Assembly: GCF_011386835.1 (NCBI RefSeq)
Contig: NC_088800.1
Span: 85,128,981 to 85,192,980 of the forward strand
Length of the DNA: 64,000 nucleotides
From: Chrysemys picta bellii
Taxonomy: Eukaryota > Chordata > Testudines > Emydidae
Direction of reading: 5' to 3'
In this document: positions 24,211-36,836 of the stretch, one piece after another
Layout: each line of letters starts with the position of its first letter
Numbering within the stretch: the stretch's first letter is position 1
Notes under the pieces: model-generated
What the model was told of the DNA's origin: nothing
What the model saw: the letters and a program-made list of their open reading frames with translations, nothing else
The model's database searches: none
Position numbers and translations under genes: made by a program

Positions 24211-26967
24211 TAACATCTCACTGTATCAGCCCTGCTGTGCCACCCCGTGTGGAACATCTCCCTTGGGAACTGGTTCCTTTTACTTTAATAGGGTTCAAAA
24301 ATTGCTCCCAATATCTCCCCAAAACTTTCCCTTCCTCTTTAGCTTCAGGCCAGAGCTCCTATTTTAACCAGCTTCCGAGACGGTGAATCATTCCCTTCCC
24401 TCGTTCAGATAGCCGCTTTTCGAAGGTATTTATAAACTGAACATACTCCCCTGTGTCTTCTTTAGTAGACTCTATAAATTTAGCTCTCTCATTCACTCCT
24501 TCTACGTCTTCTGCTCCCAATCCTTTCTCTCGCTTTTCTGCGCAGGTGTGTTTGAAATAGAAGATGAGACACCGCCTCTGCTCTAATTAAAAAATAAATT
24601 ACCCCACCGGGTCATGTTCTGAGGGGAATGGCGTTAAATGCCCAACGTTGGGGTGCCAGGGTATCTGTTATTCACTCTGTCTCTCCACTCATCATTGGTT
24701 AGGGTGACTTTCCTGTGTAGGAGACGCGGCAAACGTGCCATCTTTTCCTTGGCCTGCCCTAGTACTGTGAGATGTTTCCCCGCAATAATAGGTTACTTTA
24801 ATTGATGTTTTATTTATATGTATGTAAAACGCAGAGAGAGCGAGAGCGAGACTACAGATCAGAAAAGCACAATGAGCAATTCAGGGCAGGGGTGTGCAGG
24901 CCTGCCTTGGCAAACTGCCAGGAACCGAAATGCAATTGTGGTAAATATAATTTACTGAGCTATATCAAGAATAAACACCAACAGCCCTGTTCTTTGCTAA
25001 CAGTAGCTTGCAGCATTGCCAGCTCTCTGGATTGTATTGCGAGTCTTGTGATATTTGGGGTTTTTTTCCTTAAAGCCCCAGCTCCTGGAGTCCTGAGGTT
25101 ACATGAGACTCTGCTTTCATTTAAAGAAAAGGAAGTTTCTAGCCCTCATGGTTGGGAAGAACAGCTCAAAAGCTTGATCCCCAAAGGCTCAAAAACTAGA
25201 ACCAGGGGTGCTGGAACACTGTATAGTGGGGGTGCTGACAGCCATCGAACCAAACTGTAAACCTTGTCTAGGAAGAAACCCCGACAAACCAGGGGGTGCG
25301 GCAGTACCCCCAGCCCCCCTAGTTCCAGCACCTATGAACAGACCCCCACATTTGTGAAGTCTGCCAGGACACCCCACAGGGTGAAAGGTATACACAGGCT
25401 GAGGGCACAGAGGGCTCTATCTCTGGGTCCCATAGCTGATTCTTAGACTGTGTTATCCATGGCTTCACGAAGTCCTGAGCCGACCTCCTGGCCCTGACAA
25501 AGAGAGCCATCCATCTCTTCAAGGGGAGGACACAGGAGCGGGGATTCGCGGTGACCAGGGCCTTTTTCCACTCCTGGGTCAGTGCCTGCATTCGCACTGA
25601 CTCCTGGACTCCTCAGAGCAATGGGTTCTCTACTCAGACCCCCTTCTGGTTCTCTCGCTTTGACCCTGTGACCTGCAGCTCGGTCCCTGTTTGTTCATGG
25701 TTTTTGGTCCCTCTTACTCCATTGATGTCTGAGTTCTGCGGCCCCTCCCTCTCCTCAGGGGGCGGACCTTCTGTTGTTTTGGTAGGCTCCTCCCACCAAT
25801 CCCAACCATCCTCAAATAGACTTATACAGCATCTCTCCTCTTCTCAACTGGGGATAGGGAAAGCTGCAACTCAGGGCAGTGCCTCCTGTAACATCACGGT
25901 TCAGGTCTTCCAGGGCTCTTGCAAGGTCCTCCAGCTAAGAGGGACAAAGGGAGACGTGATCGCATTAATGTACTGAAACATGGGGAAACACTTCAATAAC
26001 TACAGGAATCTCCATGAAGCCTAGAGGAGCAAGGAAGGGCAAGATAGGGGGATGAGTTGTTTTGCTTTGCAGTTCACCATTACAACATGGATACATCCTG
26101 GGACTCAGAGAGACTTCACAGCCCATGTAATAGGAAAAGAGGGAGAAGCTGGGGGTGGAATAAAAATCAGACATAAGGAGAAAACGAAAAGGAAGGGAGG
26201 ACAAAGAGCCCTTTCATATTTGGAGCATATTTGGAACAAAACAATGCCTTGCGCTATGTCCTGTAGAAACCCTCCGACCAGCTCAGTCTGCCCCTGTGGG
26301 TTTCCTTGCCTGGCGGGAGCAGAGCACTCATTAGCCGTGTATCGTGTGTTCGGCAGAGAGATGATGGTGGGATATCTGTAAAGGCTCGCCCAGAACCGAG
26401 AGAGTTGCTCCGATGGGAGGCTTGACCGCTGGGCTCCCAGATGGTGACAGTATATGATGGATTTTAACCGGTCAGCTTCACGTACTGCAGTTCAGCAGCC
26501 CGAAGCCCACAGTACCTAGGGGGAATACTTCACACTGAAAGTATTTCACACCGTGTATAGAAATCTGTCCTGACCCTCTGCGCCAGTTCCTGTCACAGTT
26601 TGAGACTCATGAACTTTTCAGTCTATTCCCCTTATGGAAAATGACAAGCGAGCGGTTTCTGGGGGGCTGACAGTGCCCCTAGGGTCCCAGGGTTCAGCTT
26701 ACTGCTCCAGCGTGTGGTGTTGCCTGACTAGAGCTGGGTGGCTAAGATTCATTATCCGAACCCTTCACTAGTCCATTCCCGTGGACTCCCCTGCAGGCCC
26801 AGGCATATTCCCTAGGGCGATTTTTAGAGGCCTAGGAAGAATATATTACTCAAGTTGTTCATTAAATGCCAACCCTCACGCTGGTGAAGCCACACTAGCC
26901 TAATTCAGCCTCCTCCGCAGAACCAATTATTGCATGAAAATCGTATCATGAGATCTCTGTTTCCTAA
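24211..26967. other. Non-coding DNA around a short hAT-like element
   Basis: Apart from the element at 25203-25336 I see no defined feature. A 152-codon plus frame at 24802-25260 starts in an AT-rich tract with a gagagagcgagagcgag run and enters the element. A 141-codon plus frame at 25551-25976 is serine-rich by composition. Neither has splice context or a recognisable motif. Confidence 0.4.
25203..25336. mobile_element. Short hAT-like element ('caggggtgctggaac' family)
   Basis: The left end is caggggtgctggaac and the right end agttccagcacctatg, which are inverted repeats with a small divergence at the right tip. Inside are gtatagtgggggtgctga and cagggggtgcggcagta. A relative with clearer boundaries lies at 50548-50685. 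The flanking octamers actagaac and aacagacc match at only 5 of 8 positions, so the target duplication is eroded or absent. Confidence 0.65.
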
Positions 26968-27218
26968 CTTGGGACGCTAGTGCGTGGGCTGGGCAGTCAG
27001 GACTCCTGGGTTCTATTCCCAACCAGAGCTTGTCCCAGCTTTACTATTAGTTTGCTACCCTGGGCAAGTCACCGACTCTCACTGGGTCTCTGCCCATCTG
27101 TCCAATGGGGATTACAGTTTAGTTATCTACCTCCTAGTGGGGTTGAGGCTTATTAAAAAGTTTTGTGTGTAAAGCTCTCTGAGATCCTTAGGTTAGAGCT
27201 GACACAAATTCACCCGTT
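26968..27218 (+). repeat. tRNA-derived SINE
   Basis: The B-box-like piece gactcctgggttctattccc is followed by tgggcaagtcaccgactctc, catctgtccaatggggatta and a 3' block with gttgaggcttattaaaaagt and agctctctgagatcctt. The A-box part at the left is poorly preserved. Confidence 0.75.
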
Positions 27219-29020
27219 GTTTTTATAGTCCTAGAATCAGCGGCTGGGCTTCTTAAAGGAGCCTCCAGGAGTTCGGTACCCAAATCCCCATTATATTCAC
27301 TGGTGATTGGGGGTCCTTTGAAAATCCTAACTAGAGATGTTAGAGCTGAGGGAAAAAAACCTACTGGCTTCTAGAGCCTGCTCTAAATCTCAGAGGTCAC
27401 TGGGGTTTGGTTCAGGCTCCCGGCCCGGGCAGTACTGTGCCCTACATTACTAGTCTGTTTTCCCCCCTAGTGCTTTATCCATTGTTACCCAACCCAAGCA
27501 ATGGGGCTGCCATCCTGTCTCTGGGGGGAGAGCGCCCCTCCCCTCACACTGAACACATGACGTTTAAAGCATGTCACTAATGCAGCATTAAATTGTTGTG
27601 CAGAACCATCAAGTCCTGTGTAATGAGGCTGGTTCCTTGAGCCGGTTCCATCTGTGGGGAATCTCTCTAGGGTTACGCCAGTGCGGGTTTAGGGTCCCTT
27701 GTCTCTTTCCCTTCTGTATTCAGGACTGTGCCTAGCTGCAAAAGCAATTCCATCAGAGCAGTAATAAGACACCTTGAAGTGCTGGCTCTTGTGGGTTTGT
27801 GTTTAAATTGCAACCTTAGAAGGTGGAGCATTAGCATGCATGGAACTGCCTAGCTGCTCTTGCGATATTTAGTCAGAAAGAACAAGCAGACAAGACTGAT
27901 ATCTGTGGACAAACTGCACATGTTGGTTTTTCGGCTGTCCTCGAACCCAAGATGTGTTCCTGGCCACTCGCATGTTAGGTAGACTTTTTCTAACTCAGAA
28001 ATACGTCTTGATTGCTTAGAGTTTTTTTAATGACACCGTAATTGTTACTGCTACTAATTTCAGTGGCTCTAGTGGGTAAATTAATTTCTTCCTGGCTCTT
28101 TCCCTTGGGGCTTTTTAATGTTTAGGATTTTTTGTTTGTTTGTTCCATTTTTAGAGAGCTACATTTAGCATGTCACATGGCTGGTCACTCCAAAAAGTAA
28201 CCGGTTCAGAATAGACCCTCCCATCCCACTCTCCTGTCAACAAGACGAGGATGCGTGAGTGTTTGGATAAGCCTCGGAGATAGGGAGTGACTTTCTGGCC
28301 CCAGAGAAGTCAATGGGAGTCTTGCCTTTGACTGACTTGGGGCCAGGATTTCACATTGGATGCTTCTTTGAAGCTTAACCCAACCCCTTGAAGATTCCCT
28401 CCCTGCCCTCTCTTCCAAACTCAGTCACATCCTCCCCCTTTCCCACAACTTCAGTTTTCTCTCCCTTGCATCCCAGATCTTTCCCTGACTCCAGCTTTGC
28501 TGATATCATGGGTTGGGATCCTTCACTCTCTCCAGCTCTTGAGTGGTCTGTTTTACATCTTTCAGGTTCCAGAGTTTCCTGGGTTTAAAGGTGCCCCAGA
28601 ATGCAATGCTTCCGCTCCATTCCCACCAGCCCTAGGTCAACCTAGAGCTCCTGTTGTATGCAGAGAACATCTGGCCCAGCCCAGCTTGCTTAGATCCAAT
28701 GTGATGATGAAATGGACTTCAGCAGAGGCTGGAGACCTCAGGAAGGGAAGTGGGGAGGGAAGAGCGTGAGATGGGGACTCAACTTACGTGAACTTTTCCA
28801 AATTACAAACAAAAGCTTGGGTTAAGCTCTAGTCCGGTATTTTCCCTGAACCCCTTCACTCAGCCCCGTAAGTGGGATATGCTGGAAACCCCACTAATTT
28901 CCTTCTGGCTGCTTTATGCTACTTGCCTAGTGGGTCCGTATCTTGACTGGGCTCTCTAATGCTACTGTAAAACAAATAATTAAACAAGACCTAATAGGAA
29001 CAGGAGGAAAGAAAGAAAAG

Positions 29021-29067
<47 letters not shown>

Positions 29068-31174
29068 TAAGTAATTAGAGCACAGGTAATGAAGTTGTTG
29101 AAGCAGAGAATTTAAAATTAAAAAAGTTAAAAATCACTTGATCTCCCCTATCAAATCTAAAGCTTTTCATTGACTCCAGACTTACTCCATAGATACTGTA
29201 GGTGACTTACAGTGATTTAACTCTACTGTATCTGTGACCTCAATTTAAAAAACACAAAGTCAGCAAATCCAATTCTTCATAATGGGCATTCTCACGAGTC
29301 TCCCCAGCAGCTCAGGTCGGGCTTTACACAGAGTCGTCGTTGCAGGTCAGACTGGCCACACGGTAGGAACAGACCTTGGTTTTTACTAATCGGTTCACTT
29401 TCCATAACTGATGGATGGAGGGACTGTGGGTTATTCCCCAGGTGCTCACTTCAACTACTCTTGGTGTGATTGGTAACTTAAATCACATGGTATCGTTTCT
29501 ACTTCCTGATTGGGTGACTGGAACATGTTTTGAACATAATAGCAAATATTCTTCCTTCCACATGAGCAGAGCTGCTCATGTGAAGAGAAATCGGTTCCCA
29601 CTCGTTTGTGCCAAGGGAAACCATTCATGTGAATGAGCACAAACAGCCAGGTACAGGAATATGGTCAAATCGAATACTCGGGAGCACTTTTTTACAGTAT
29701 TTAACCCGCTCTAGGTTTCCCTTTCCTCTCCCTGGCTTCCTTGTGTGCTTGCTCAACATCGGCACACTGACCAGGCCCCACAGAGACACTAGTATGGTTT
29801 AGTGCATGTCCAGTATGTAATTCTCTACAGCTGCCGTGATTGTTTGCCGTCAGATCCCATTTCCAGTTTACTCCGAGTGCAAAGCAACTGGCCTGGTTGA
29901 AAATAAGTCCTGTGGTCACAGGGTCCTTCGCCCGGTGCTCAGTGTTAGGGAAAGGTTCTCCCCTGATTACATAAAGACAAACAGAGATGCCATTTTTGTT
30001 TTCCAAGGCTGTTTACGTGTTGGCATCCAGTCAGCACGAATAGCGTTGCAGAGCATCTCTTGAGCCCCGCGCCGCACCCTGATGGGGAATGGGAGAGTCA
30101 GACACTTGGTGTGCACAGTAATGAATTCCCTCATGGACTTGGGTTAGAAGAGACAATTCAGTCAGATGCGTCTCAAACCTGAACCCACCTGGGCAAACCA
30201 AGCAAGAGCGGCAGCTCCTGGTACACTTTTATTCAAGTCCTGGCAGTTTGTTTCGAAGAGAGCTGCGTGAACATTCGGTACGCAGACCTTAGGACTAGAT
30301 TTTTGATCCCCTCAGTAACCACAGTGAATTCAATTTAGCTCCTTGATTATCCACCAGAACCTGGGAGGCTCAGATGTCTGATATGTTTTAGCCTGCCCCG
30401 TTAGTGGTCCAGAATGGCCGCTGTAGCTATGCACTGTAACCCTGTAGCGTAGACACAGCCTACAGTAATGGAAGGCATTTTTCCCGTTGCCGTAGGAACT
30501 CCGCCTCCCTGAGCGATGGTTGCTAGGTTGATGGAAACATTCTCCCGACGACCTAGCTGCGTCTGCACTGGGCATAGCTACGGTGCCGAGGGGTGTGGCT
30601 TTTTCATACCCCGGAGTGCTGTAGCTATGTCAACCTAAGTTTTAAGAATAGATCAGGCCTCAGTCTCTTCTGCAGTGCTGGAAACCCTCTGCACTGGCCA
30701 GCTGGGAGCTTCAGCGAGTAGGTACATATGCTTGGAGTTTGTGTGGTTTTTCTCTTTGCAGTGCAGAGGCCACTTGCTTCTACTTTGCTTTCAGCCACAC
30801 ATACCAACCTAGAGAGTGCACCCCCCAAATGCCTGGGGGAGCCTTGCTTTGGTCCTGTGTTGGGCAGGAGAAATCATTCCGAATGGCTGAGGTTTGGTAG
30901 CCTTCCCCAGCTCACGGTTGAGTGTTGCCCTGGCCTTCCGCACGGACAGGCTGAAGTGAAGCCCAGCGATCAGTTTATAATGAGCACCGCTGGCCACTTA
31001 ATGCAGCAGGTTATTTGCTGCTCACAGTTCATTGGAGAGGCTGTGACAGGACAAATAACTTTGTATTTTTTTAAAATAAGGGAAAAAAAAGATACTTTGT
31101 GGCCTGTGTCGCTTGGATTTATTACCGCCTTCTTTGCCAAGTGCAGAGGAATCCTTGAGGCAGAGCAGGAGAAG
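27219..31174. other. Non-coding DNA with a (TG)n run
   Basis: No exon was recognised. An old repeat with reversed 'tcaatgg'-type phrases lies near 27245-27330, and another near 28275-28350. The (TG)n microsatellite at 29022-29066 is listed separately. Confidence 0.4.
29022..29066. repeat. (TG)n microsatellite
   Basis: About 22 uninterrupted TG units follow a gaaagaaagaaaag tract. Confidence 0.97.
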
Positions 31175-31422
31175 CGGCAGTATGGCCTAGTGGATAGGCT
31201 GATGGCTTGGAGGTTAAGAATCCTGGGTTCTATTCCCAGCTCTGCTACTGACCTGCTGGGCAAGTCTTTTCTCCATCTGTGCCTGTGTTCCCTCCCCCCA
31301 CGTGGCCTGTCTAGTTTATTTACAGCACAAACCCTTTGGTGTTAGAGGGACCATCGCTCCCTATGCACAGCACCCACACGAGGAGGACCCCAACTCAGCT
31401 GCTAGACACTCCCACAATATAG
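31175..31422 (+). repeat. tRNA-derived SINE, near full length
   Basis: The A-box-like piece tggcctagtggataggctga and the B-box-like piece gggttctattcccagctc are well kept. They are followed by tgacctgctgggcaagtc and a 3' block with agcacccacacgaggaggac and a terminal caatatag. This is the clearest copy in the window. A 205-codon plus frame (30728-31345) runs into it and is not a gene. Confidence 0.85.
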
Positions 31423-31587
31423 GTAAGAGAAAAACAGAGGCAAGTTTGGGTTAGGGTTCAGAATGAAAAATCTTGCTTAGCTCCTTTGGGCAGTGGAATT
31501 CCATGTGCTGGGGGTGTCTCCCCCGTAAACCTTCCCCATGCAAGCAAACTGAAGTCAATGGAGCTCTGCCTCTTGGTTACCGGGCTC

Positions 31588-31652
31588 AGCACAGGGGGAG
31601 GGACTGGATGACTTCTTGAGGCTCCTTCCAGCCCTATGTTTCTGTGATCAGC
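31588..31652 (+). mobile_element. CR1 LINE 3' end fragment
   Basis: ggactggatgacttcttgag, then gctccttccagccctatgtt and tctgtgatc, corresponds to the last 60 or so bases of a CR1 3' end, which closes with tctatgatt-type repeats. Confidence 0.7.
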
Positions 31653-32235
31653 TGAGAATCTGGTCCAAGGTCCCCTGCTCCAAAGGATTGCCAGTGTAGG
31701 ATAAGGCGAGCAGACAGAAAGCCAGGGAGAAGATAAGGGCAAAGAAAGTATGACCGTGTAGTTGCTTTGGGGAGCAGTAAATGTGGTTACGCTGATTTTT
31801 ACCATAAAAGTTTACAGGACTAGAGTTAATTAGCTTCCTTAAGTGACTTGACTTTTGTGTGTGTGGGCACATATGCATCTAAAGGTTGGTTCCATGCAGT
31901 GATCAAGGCATAAAGAGTTCAATGTTAAATAAAAGTTACCTGCCCTCAAAGAGAGAGAGAGAGAAACGCTTTTATCCTTCTCCCTGGGGAGACGCCTACT
32001 GTCATGGGAAGACACAAGGAATTGCTTGATGTAGCACAGGAAGTTTGGCTTTGAAAAACAAAAGTGAATCCAGTAAGTTACAAATGCTTGACTAACTCCA
32101 TGAATAAATTTAGGATCTTTGTCTGGAGCTATTCATCAGGAAATAAAAATTGAACTTTCTTTTCCATAACCTGCTGCGTCTAATGTCCCAGTGAGAAGCA
32201 AACTAGTTTTGGATAAATAATTTTCCTCTCTTTAG

Positions 32236-32465
32236 AGCATGTTTCATCCAAAGTTCTCAAAGTGCTTCACAGACTTTAGTTGAATAAATGCTCACAGCTC
32301 CCATGTGAGGTAGGTAAATATTTCCAATCCCTATTTTAAAGGTGTTGAAATGGAGGTTCATTGTCGTTATGGGACATGCCGAGGGACACAAGGAGCCAGT
32401 GGCAAAGTTTGGGACATGTCCCTGGAATCCTGGTTACCAGTCTGCTGTGCTAACTACTAGATGTT
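32236..32465 (+). repeat. MIR-like ancient SINE
   Basis: The left part caaagtgcttcacagacttt is followed by ctcccatgtgaggtaggtaa, ccctattttaaaggtgttga, then a gaaatggaggttc block and a degraded 3' part up to ctgctgtgctaactacta. The order matches MIR-type SINEs. Confidence 0.65.
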
Positions 32466-34558
32466 GCTTCATCATAGACCTGAACTTTCAACCCAAGATT
32501 CTAAGCCCTGGATGTCTTCTGAAGCTCAGACACATTGGATGTGCTTTTGGGGCCATGTCCAGTCCCTGTGTGACTTGCTGAAGTCAGCGTAGGTGTGCTG
32601 GAGGTGAATTAGGATTTTATTCATTTTCATGCACTTCTCCACTTCCTGCCTTTCAGCAAGATGTCAAAAACCACAAGTACCAAACTACCACAATGGGGCA
32701 ACTGATGCAATGTTTGTGACCTGCATGGAATGGGAAGCCAGTAAGAAAGAAAAATCAATAAATATTTGTAAACTCCACTGGCAATGGTTATAAGAATTCT
32801 GAGAGCCAAACCCTCAAGATCTTAATAAGATTTGGAAAAGGCCATTTAAATGGGTGAGAACATGCACAGTTACTTCCATTAGGATGCAAATACATAGCAG
32901 GTATATAAACCCTGCCCCTTTGGGGCGTGAGCCAGCCACTCACTGCCTGAGGAGAGGAAGAAACTTCCGCTGTAGGCAGATTACTCCATAATTGTCCATT
33001 ATGGGCCAGATTCTCAAAAGGCCTTAGCATTGGAGCGTGCTGAATGCTGAGCTCCTCTGAACATCTAGCCCTGCAAAGCCATCTTTGTCCAGTTCTGGTA
33101 TCTTCCCTGCGACATCTGGTACTGGCCACTACCAGAGACAGGATCCCAGGCTAGCTAGGCCACTGGTCCATATTCTGATTCCTTTGTTCGTGTGAGAGAA
33201 TCAGCACCCATGACCCTGATGCACAAGTGACCTTGGACAGTCAGGATTTTAAATTTCTATTTGAAGAGAACCCCTGAGGACAGCTGCCCGAGAACTCTTG
33301 CAAGATTCCCTCCTGGCTGGGGCTTTTGTGGGGGATTGTCAGTAAGAGGCGCAGAGTTGGACAACTGCAGAGGAATGAGTGCAACCAGACAGCTCCTTGT
33401 TCTCCAAGAGAGCAGTTTGGCATTGTGGGGTTGTGACTCTCCCTACGACTCGAATACAGCAAATCTGCGGCAAAATCTCCCTGTGCCAAAGACACAGTAC
33501 AGAAGTTTGAGGGACTGGTTTCTTTGCCAGACGAATGTTTATTCTGTGTGTCCTATGAGAGCAAAACAGTTTACCTGATTAGAGCCAGGAATTGCTGGGT
33601 GGTTACATACAGCCTTGCACATGTTGTTCTGCCGTGCCAGTATACACAGTGCAGAGTCCCATAACCCCGATGCATGAAATATACAACTTAATAACTATTA
33701 ACATTTAATCTTCCTGCAGTTGCTGACCCGTTCACCACAAGCAGAAGCTGTTGGGATAAATTTGAGCCTTTTAAACTGATAAAACTGCAAGTTGTGAGGC
33801 AAATTGATGGCTGGCTGGGCCGCATCTCACAGGGATGCTGTTTCCAGGGTGCGGAGGAAGTCCTCCTACATGAGCAACCTTGCTGTTTGACAATTCAAAC
33901 CATTGCTCCCAGAGGAGGAATTACTTTGGAGAGCTGCTTGGTGCAATAAGGACTCCTTTGCATGCTTGTCACTCTTGCCTGTGGGACTGCATGGCTCCAT
34001 TATGTCCTGTGAAGACCTTCCCCTTTGGCCCCAGGCCATGAACAGAGCAGGATTGTCAAAGGCAGCACCTGGCACCCAGCTCCCATCACTCTGACAACCT
34101 CCCCCCAAAGCCGGCCCAGCTGCAGATGGCTTGGCGGGCCCTATACAAAATAAAGAGTTGGTGTCAGTGAAGTTCCTAGCATGCAGCAGCCCCTGTCCTA
34201 CAAACACGTTCCCCACGGGCTGCTTTGCTGTCCGTCTCAGCAGGGAGACCAAGGACCAAAGCGCACTCCCACCTCTCATGAAGGTCCAAAGTTACAGGAG
34301 AGGTTGGCAGGGGATGTCACGGGGGAAGCTTGCCCTCTTGCTGGTCCTGCTCTCTGGACCCACAGGTCTAGAGTGGCACCAGCAGTCAATTTTAAACTAA
34401 AATGTGTTTAGTCCTGCAGCACCTCAGCACGCTGATGTCTAATTACGGCTTCCTTGGCTTTCCCATCAAGACGTCTGTAATTAATACCAGCTGGGTTCCA
34501 GGCCAGCAGAGAGAGTGGAATTGAATCTCCCAGTTTAGTTCCTTTCGGAGAAGGCTTA
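32466..34558. other. Non-coding DNA with a CR1 scrap
   Basis: No exon was recognised. An old repeat near 33003-33060 (gggccagattctcaaaaggc) precedes the CR1 fragment at 33085. The 137-codon minus frame at 33866-34279 shows no domain. Confidence 0.4.
33085..33205 (+). mobile_element. CR1 LINE 3' fragment
   Basis: ggtactggccactaccagag, acaggatcccaggctagcta and ggccactggtccatattctg correspond to the CR1 3' untranslated phrase of the type 'ggccactgttggagacagga ... tagatggaccattggtctg'. It is heavily diverged. A similar scrap, ctgggctagctggaccattg, lies at 41440-41495. Confidence 0.6.
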
Positions 34559-34784
34559 GTATAGTGCAGGGGTTCTCAAACTGGGGGTCAGGACCCCTCA
34601 GGAGGTCACGAGATTATTATGTGGGGGGGTCATGGCCTCCATCTCAAACCCCACTTTGCCTCCAGCATTTATAAGGGTGTTAAATATGTAAAGAAGTGTT
34701 TTTAATTTAAAAGGAGGGTCGCACACAGGCTTGCTACGTGAATGGGGTCACCAGTATAAAAGTTTGAGAACCAGGGGTATAGTG
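34559..34784. mobile_element. Non-autonomous hAT element ('ggttctcaaact' family) with TSD
   Basis: The element (34567-34776, 210 bp) starts caggggttctcaaactgg and ends aaaagtttgagaaccaggg. The inner 12 bases ggttctcaaact are perfectly inverted. An exact 8-bp duplication gtatagtg lies at 34559-34566 and 34777-34784. There is no transposase frame. Its right duplication overlaps by four bases the left duplication of the next element. Confidence 0.85.
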
Positions 34785-35017
34785 CAAGAAGGGCTGGCTC
34801 CAGGGTTTTGGCCGCCCCAAGCAGCCAAACAAACAAACAAAAAGCCGCGATCGCGATCTGTGGCGGCAATTCAGTGGAAGGTCCTTCGCTCTGAGCAGGA
34901 GTGAGGGACCGTCCGCCAAATTGCCGCCGAACAGCTGGACGTGCCGCCCCTCTCCGAAGTGGCTGCCCCAAGCACCTGCTTGGTAAGCTGGTGCCTGGAG
35001 CCGGCCCTGAGTGCAAG
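34781..35017. mobile_element. Non-autonomous hAT element (CAGGGCCGGCTCCAG family) with TSD
   Basis: The element (34789-35009, 221 bp) starts aagggctggctccag and ends ctggagccggccctg. It is flanked by the exact 8-bp duplication agtgcaag (34781-34788, 35010-35017). It carries caagcacctgcttggtaagc, the reverse complement of the matching block in the 16801 element, so the two are siblings in opposite orientation. The interior has a caaacaaacaaacaaa run and gccgcgatcgcgatctg. Confidence 0.9.
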
Positions 35018-35516
35018 GCTCCGTTCAGCAGAGAACTCCACGGCTCCGTCTCTCCGGGTTCCCTTTGACCTGCCTGTCCCAGCTCCCGTTAGATCTCTGG
35101 GGCAAACCCAGCCGCGCTCAGTGCACGGAGGCCCAGGTCTGCCTTAGCAGCACGCTGCCCCTCGACACGTGTCTTCCCCCCCTCCCCCCCACTGGGTGTT
35201 AGTTGGGATTCCTGTGTAGCCCACACGCTAAAGCATCCTACTGCCCTAAGGGGCCTTTTTCATGGCGTGGATGATAGCTGCCTCCCTGCTGCTGATGGAG
35301 ATGGCGAGAGGTGGTGAGCTGGGATTAACTGCACACTTGATCCATGGCGTATGGCTTGCAAAAATGATGCTCGTGAGTGAGGCAAAGTGAGACGATAGAA
35401 ATTCCTCCAGCTCTTCTAGGGACTGGGGGGAATAGCTCCCAGATGGGCATTGCCACGGCCAAGCCAATGCTAACTGGCACGCTACGGGAACTGAGATGCT
35501 GTCGTTCTCCTTAGTC
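35018..35516. other. Non-coding DNA between two hAT elements, no gene seen
   Basis: About 500 bp of unassigned sequence separates the 34789 element from the 35517 element. Frames crossing it are short and have no recognisable motif. Confidence 0.35.
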
Positions 35517-35656
35517 CAGGGGCTCTCAAGGGTGGGGCCCAAACAAGCATCAGGAGGTTCTGACCCCTCTGCCCTTCCCATATGGCTAGATGGGAGGGGC
35601 ATCATGGTGGTTGTGGGGGGAGAGGGGGCTGGTATGGAGGAAGTTGAGAACCACAG
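35517..35656. mobile_element. Probable second 'gttctcaa' hAT-like element
   Basis: The left end caggggctctcaa and the right end agttgagaaccacag are inverted and resemble the ends of the 34567 element. I could not see a clean 8-bp duplication, so the borders are approximate. Confidence 0.5.
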
Positions 35657-36609
35657 TCTTACTAAGTATAGGGGAGGAATGTGGCACTGGGGATACTAAA
35701 TTGGGCCCAATCCGATATCCCCTATTGTGCTGTAGCCCTGTTGGAATCGTTGGCTCCTGAGCAAGCCTGCAGGATCGGGGCCCAGAGCGCCAGCTGTTGC
35801 CTTTTGAACCGTCTGCTCGGGGTCTGCATCCTTCGCGGCTGGGGATGCTGGAGTTCTGCAGCTGGCTCTGAACCGGGCACTTCAGATCGTGGTCCCCGTA
35901 ACCCCAAGCGCCAGCATCAGGGTCAAAGATGGGAGTCACCGCTGTTCTTGTTACTTGCAGCGGCATGCAGGTCACCCCGACATGCCCGTCTGGCATGATG
36001 CTGCAGGTGAGCCCCTGCCTCAGTTTCCCCTCACCTGGGGTATAAACAAGTTAAAGCTGGCCTTTCTAGTATTCAAGAGCGCCCTCTTTTAGGAGGTCTC
36101 ATTTATTTATCAGGACAGGATAACACAAAAACATAAGTGTTAGTCAACTCCTCCTCTGGATTAATCAGCCTTCCGTCTCACCCCGGAGCCCCTGCGGGCT
36201 GAATGCCCCACCTGCAGCTTGGGCCTTTGCGGGGCGTTCGGCCGGACACCAGTCTGTGTGTGGCTCTTTGCTGAGCCAGTCCCTAGCACCTCCCCAGGGG
36301 GAGCCGGGCCCAGTTCATTCTCCTGGGCTGCTATGGTCCCGTGCCTGGGAACGCTGGCTCTGGGTCTGCTCCTCTTGCCGTCAGCCTCTGCTTGCCAGGG
36401 GGACCTGGCCGACCCATTTCCCTGGGGAGTCTCGCTCCTCGGGTGTTTCCCTTATTTGGGCTTCCTCGCTGCACTCTCCTAAGCCTTTGTTAGGCCCCGG
36501 GGTTCCCTGACTAACTGCCGCCCAGGCACCCAGGTATTAACAGCTGACCGGTGGGTCTGGGTTGGCTCATTCTCCGTCGCGGTGGGCTGGGTGCCTGAGC
36601 CCCTCACGG
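35657..36609. other. Unassigned sequence, possibly an old LTR or dispersed element
   Basis: The stretch 35998-36530 (gcccctgcctcagtttcccc, ggtataaacaagtt, then GC-rich sequence with cctggggagtctcgctcctc) has the feel of a dispersed element, but I see no paired ends. The 87-codon plus frame at 36219-36482 holds a hydrophobic stretch that mimics a signal peptide. No splice context or family match supports a gene. Confidence 0.3.
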
Positions 36610-36836
36610 CCAGTGACCCTGTGCCATTGTTATAAGGCTGACAAAAGGCTCTGGCCAAGATCGGGCACTGCACGTGCTCACAGTGAGAGACAGTCCCTGC
36701 CCTACAAAATGCACCTTCCGCACAGGCAAGCCCAGCAAAGGGTAGGAGAGGAAGGGACTCGCCCAGCATCACAGAGTCAGGAATGGAACCCAGGTGTCCT
36801 GACTCTAGCCCAGAGCTAAGCCACACTGCACCTCAA
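36610..36836 (-). repeat. tRNA-derived SINE on the minus strand
   Basis: Read on the minus strand from 36836, it gives tggcttagctctgggctaga, then acacctgggttccattcctg, tgatgctgggcgagtccctt and, farther in, gtagggcagggactgtctct. This is the same SINE layout as at 4368 and 31175. It explains the 115-codon minus frame at 36479-36826. Confidence 0.75.

Noticed and set aside
31185..31260. tRNA gene candidate with A- and B-box-like sequences
   Set aside because: It is the head of a SINE: the body and tail of the family follow directly, and the same head occurs several times in the window.
30728..31345. 205-codon plus-strand open frame
   Set aside because: Its 3' third is a tRNA-derived SINE and the rest shows no domain.
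36219..36482. Plus-strand frame with a signal-peptide-like hydrophobic stretch
   Set aside because: Leucine-rich composition can mimic a signal peptide. There is no downstream domain, no splice sites in register, and the sequence looks like part of a dispersed element.
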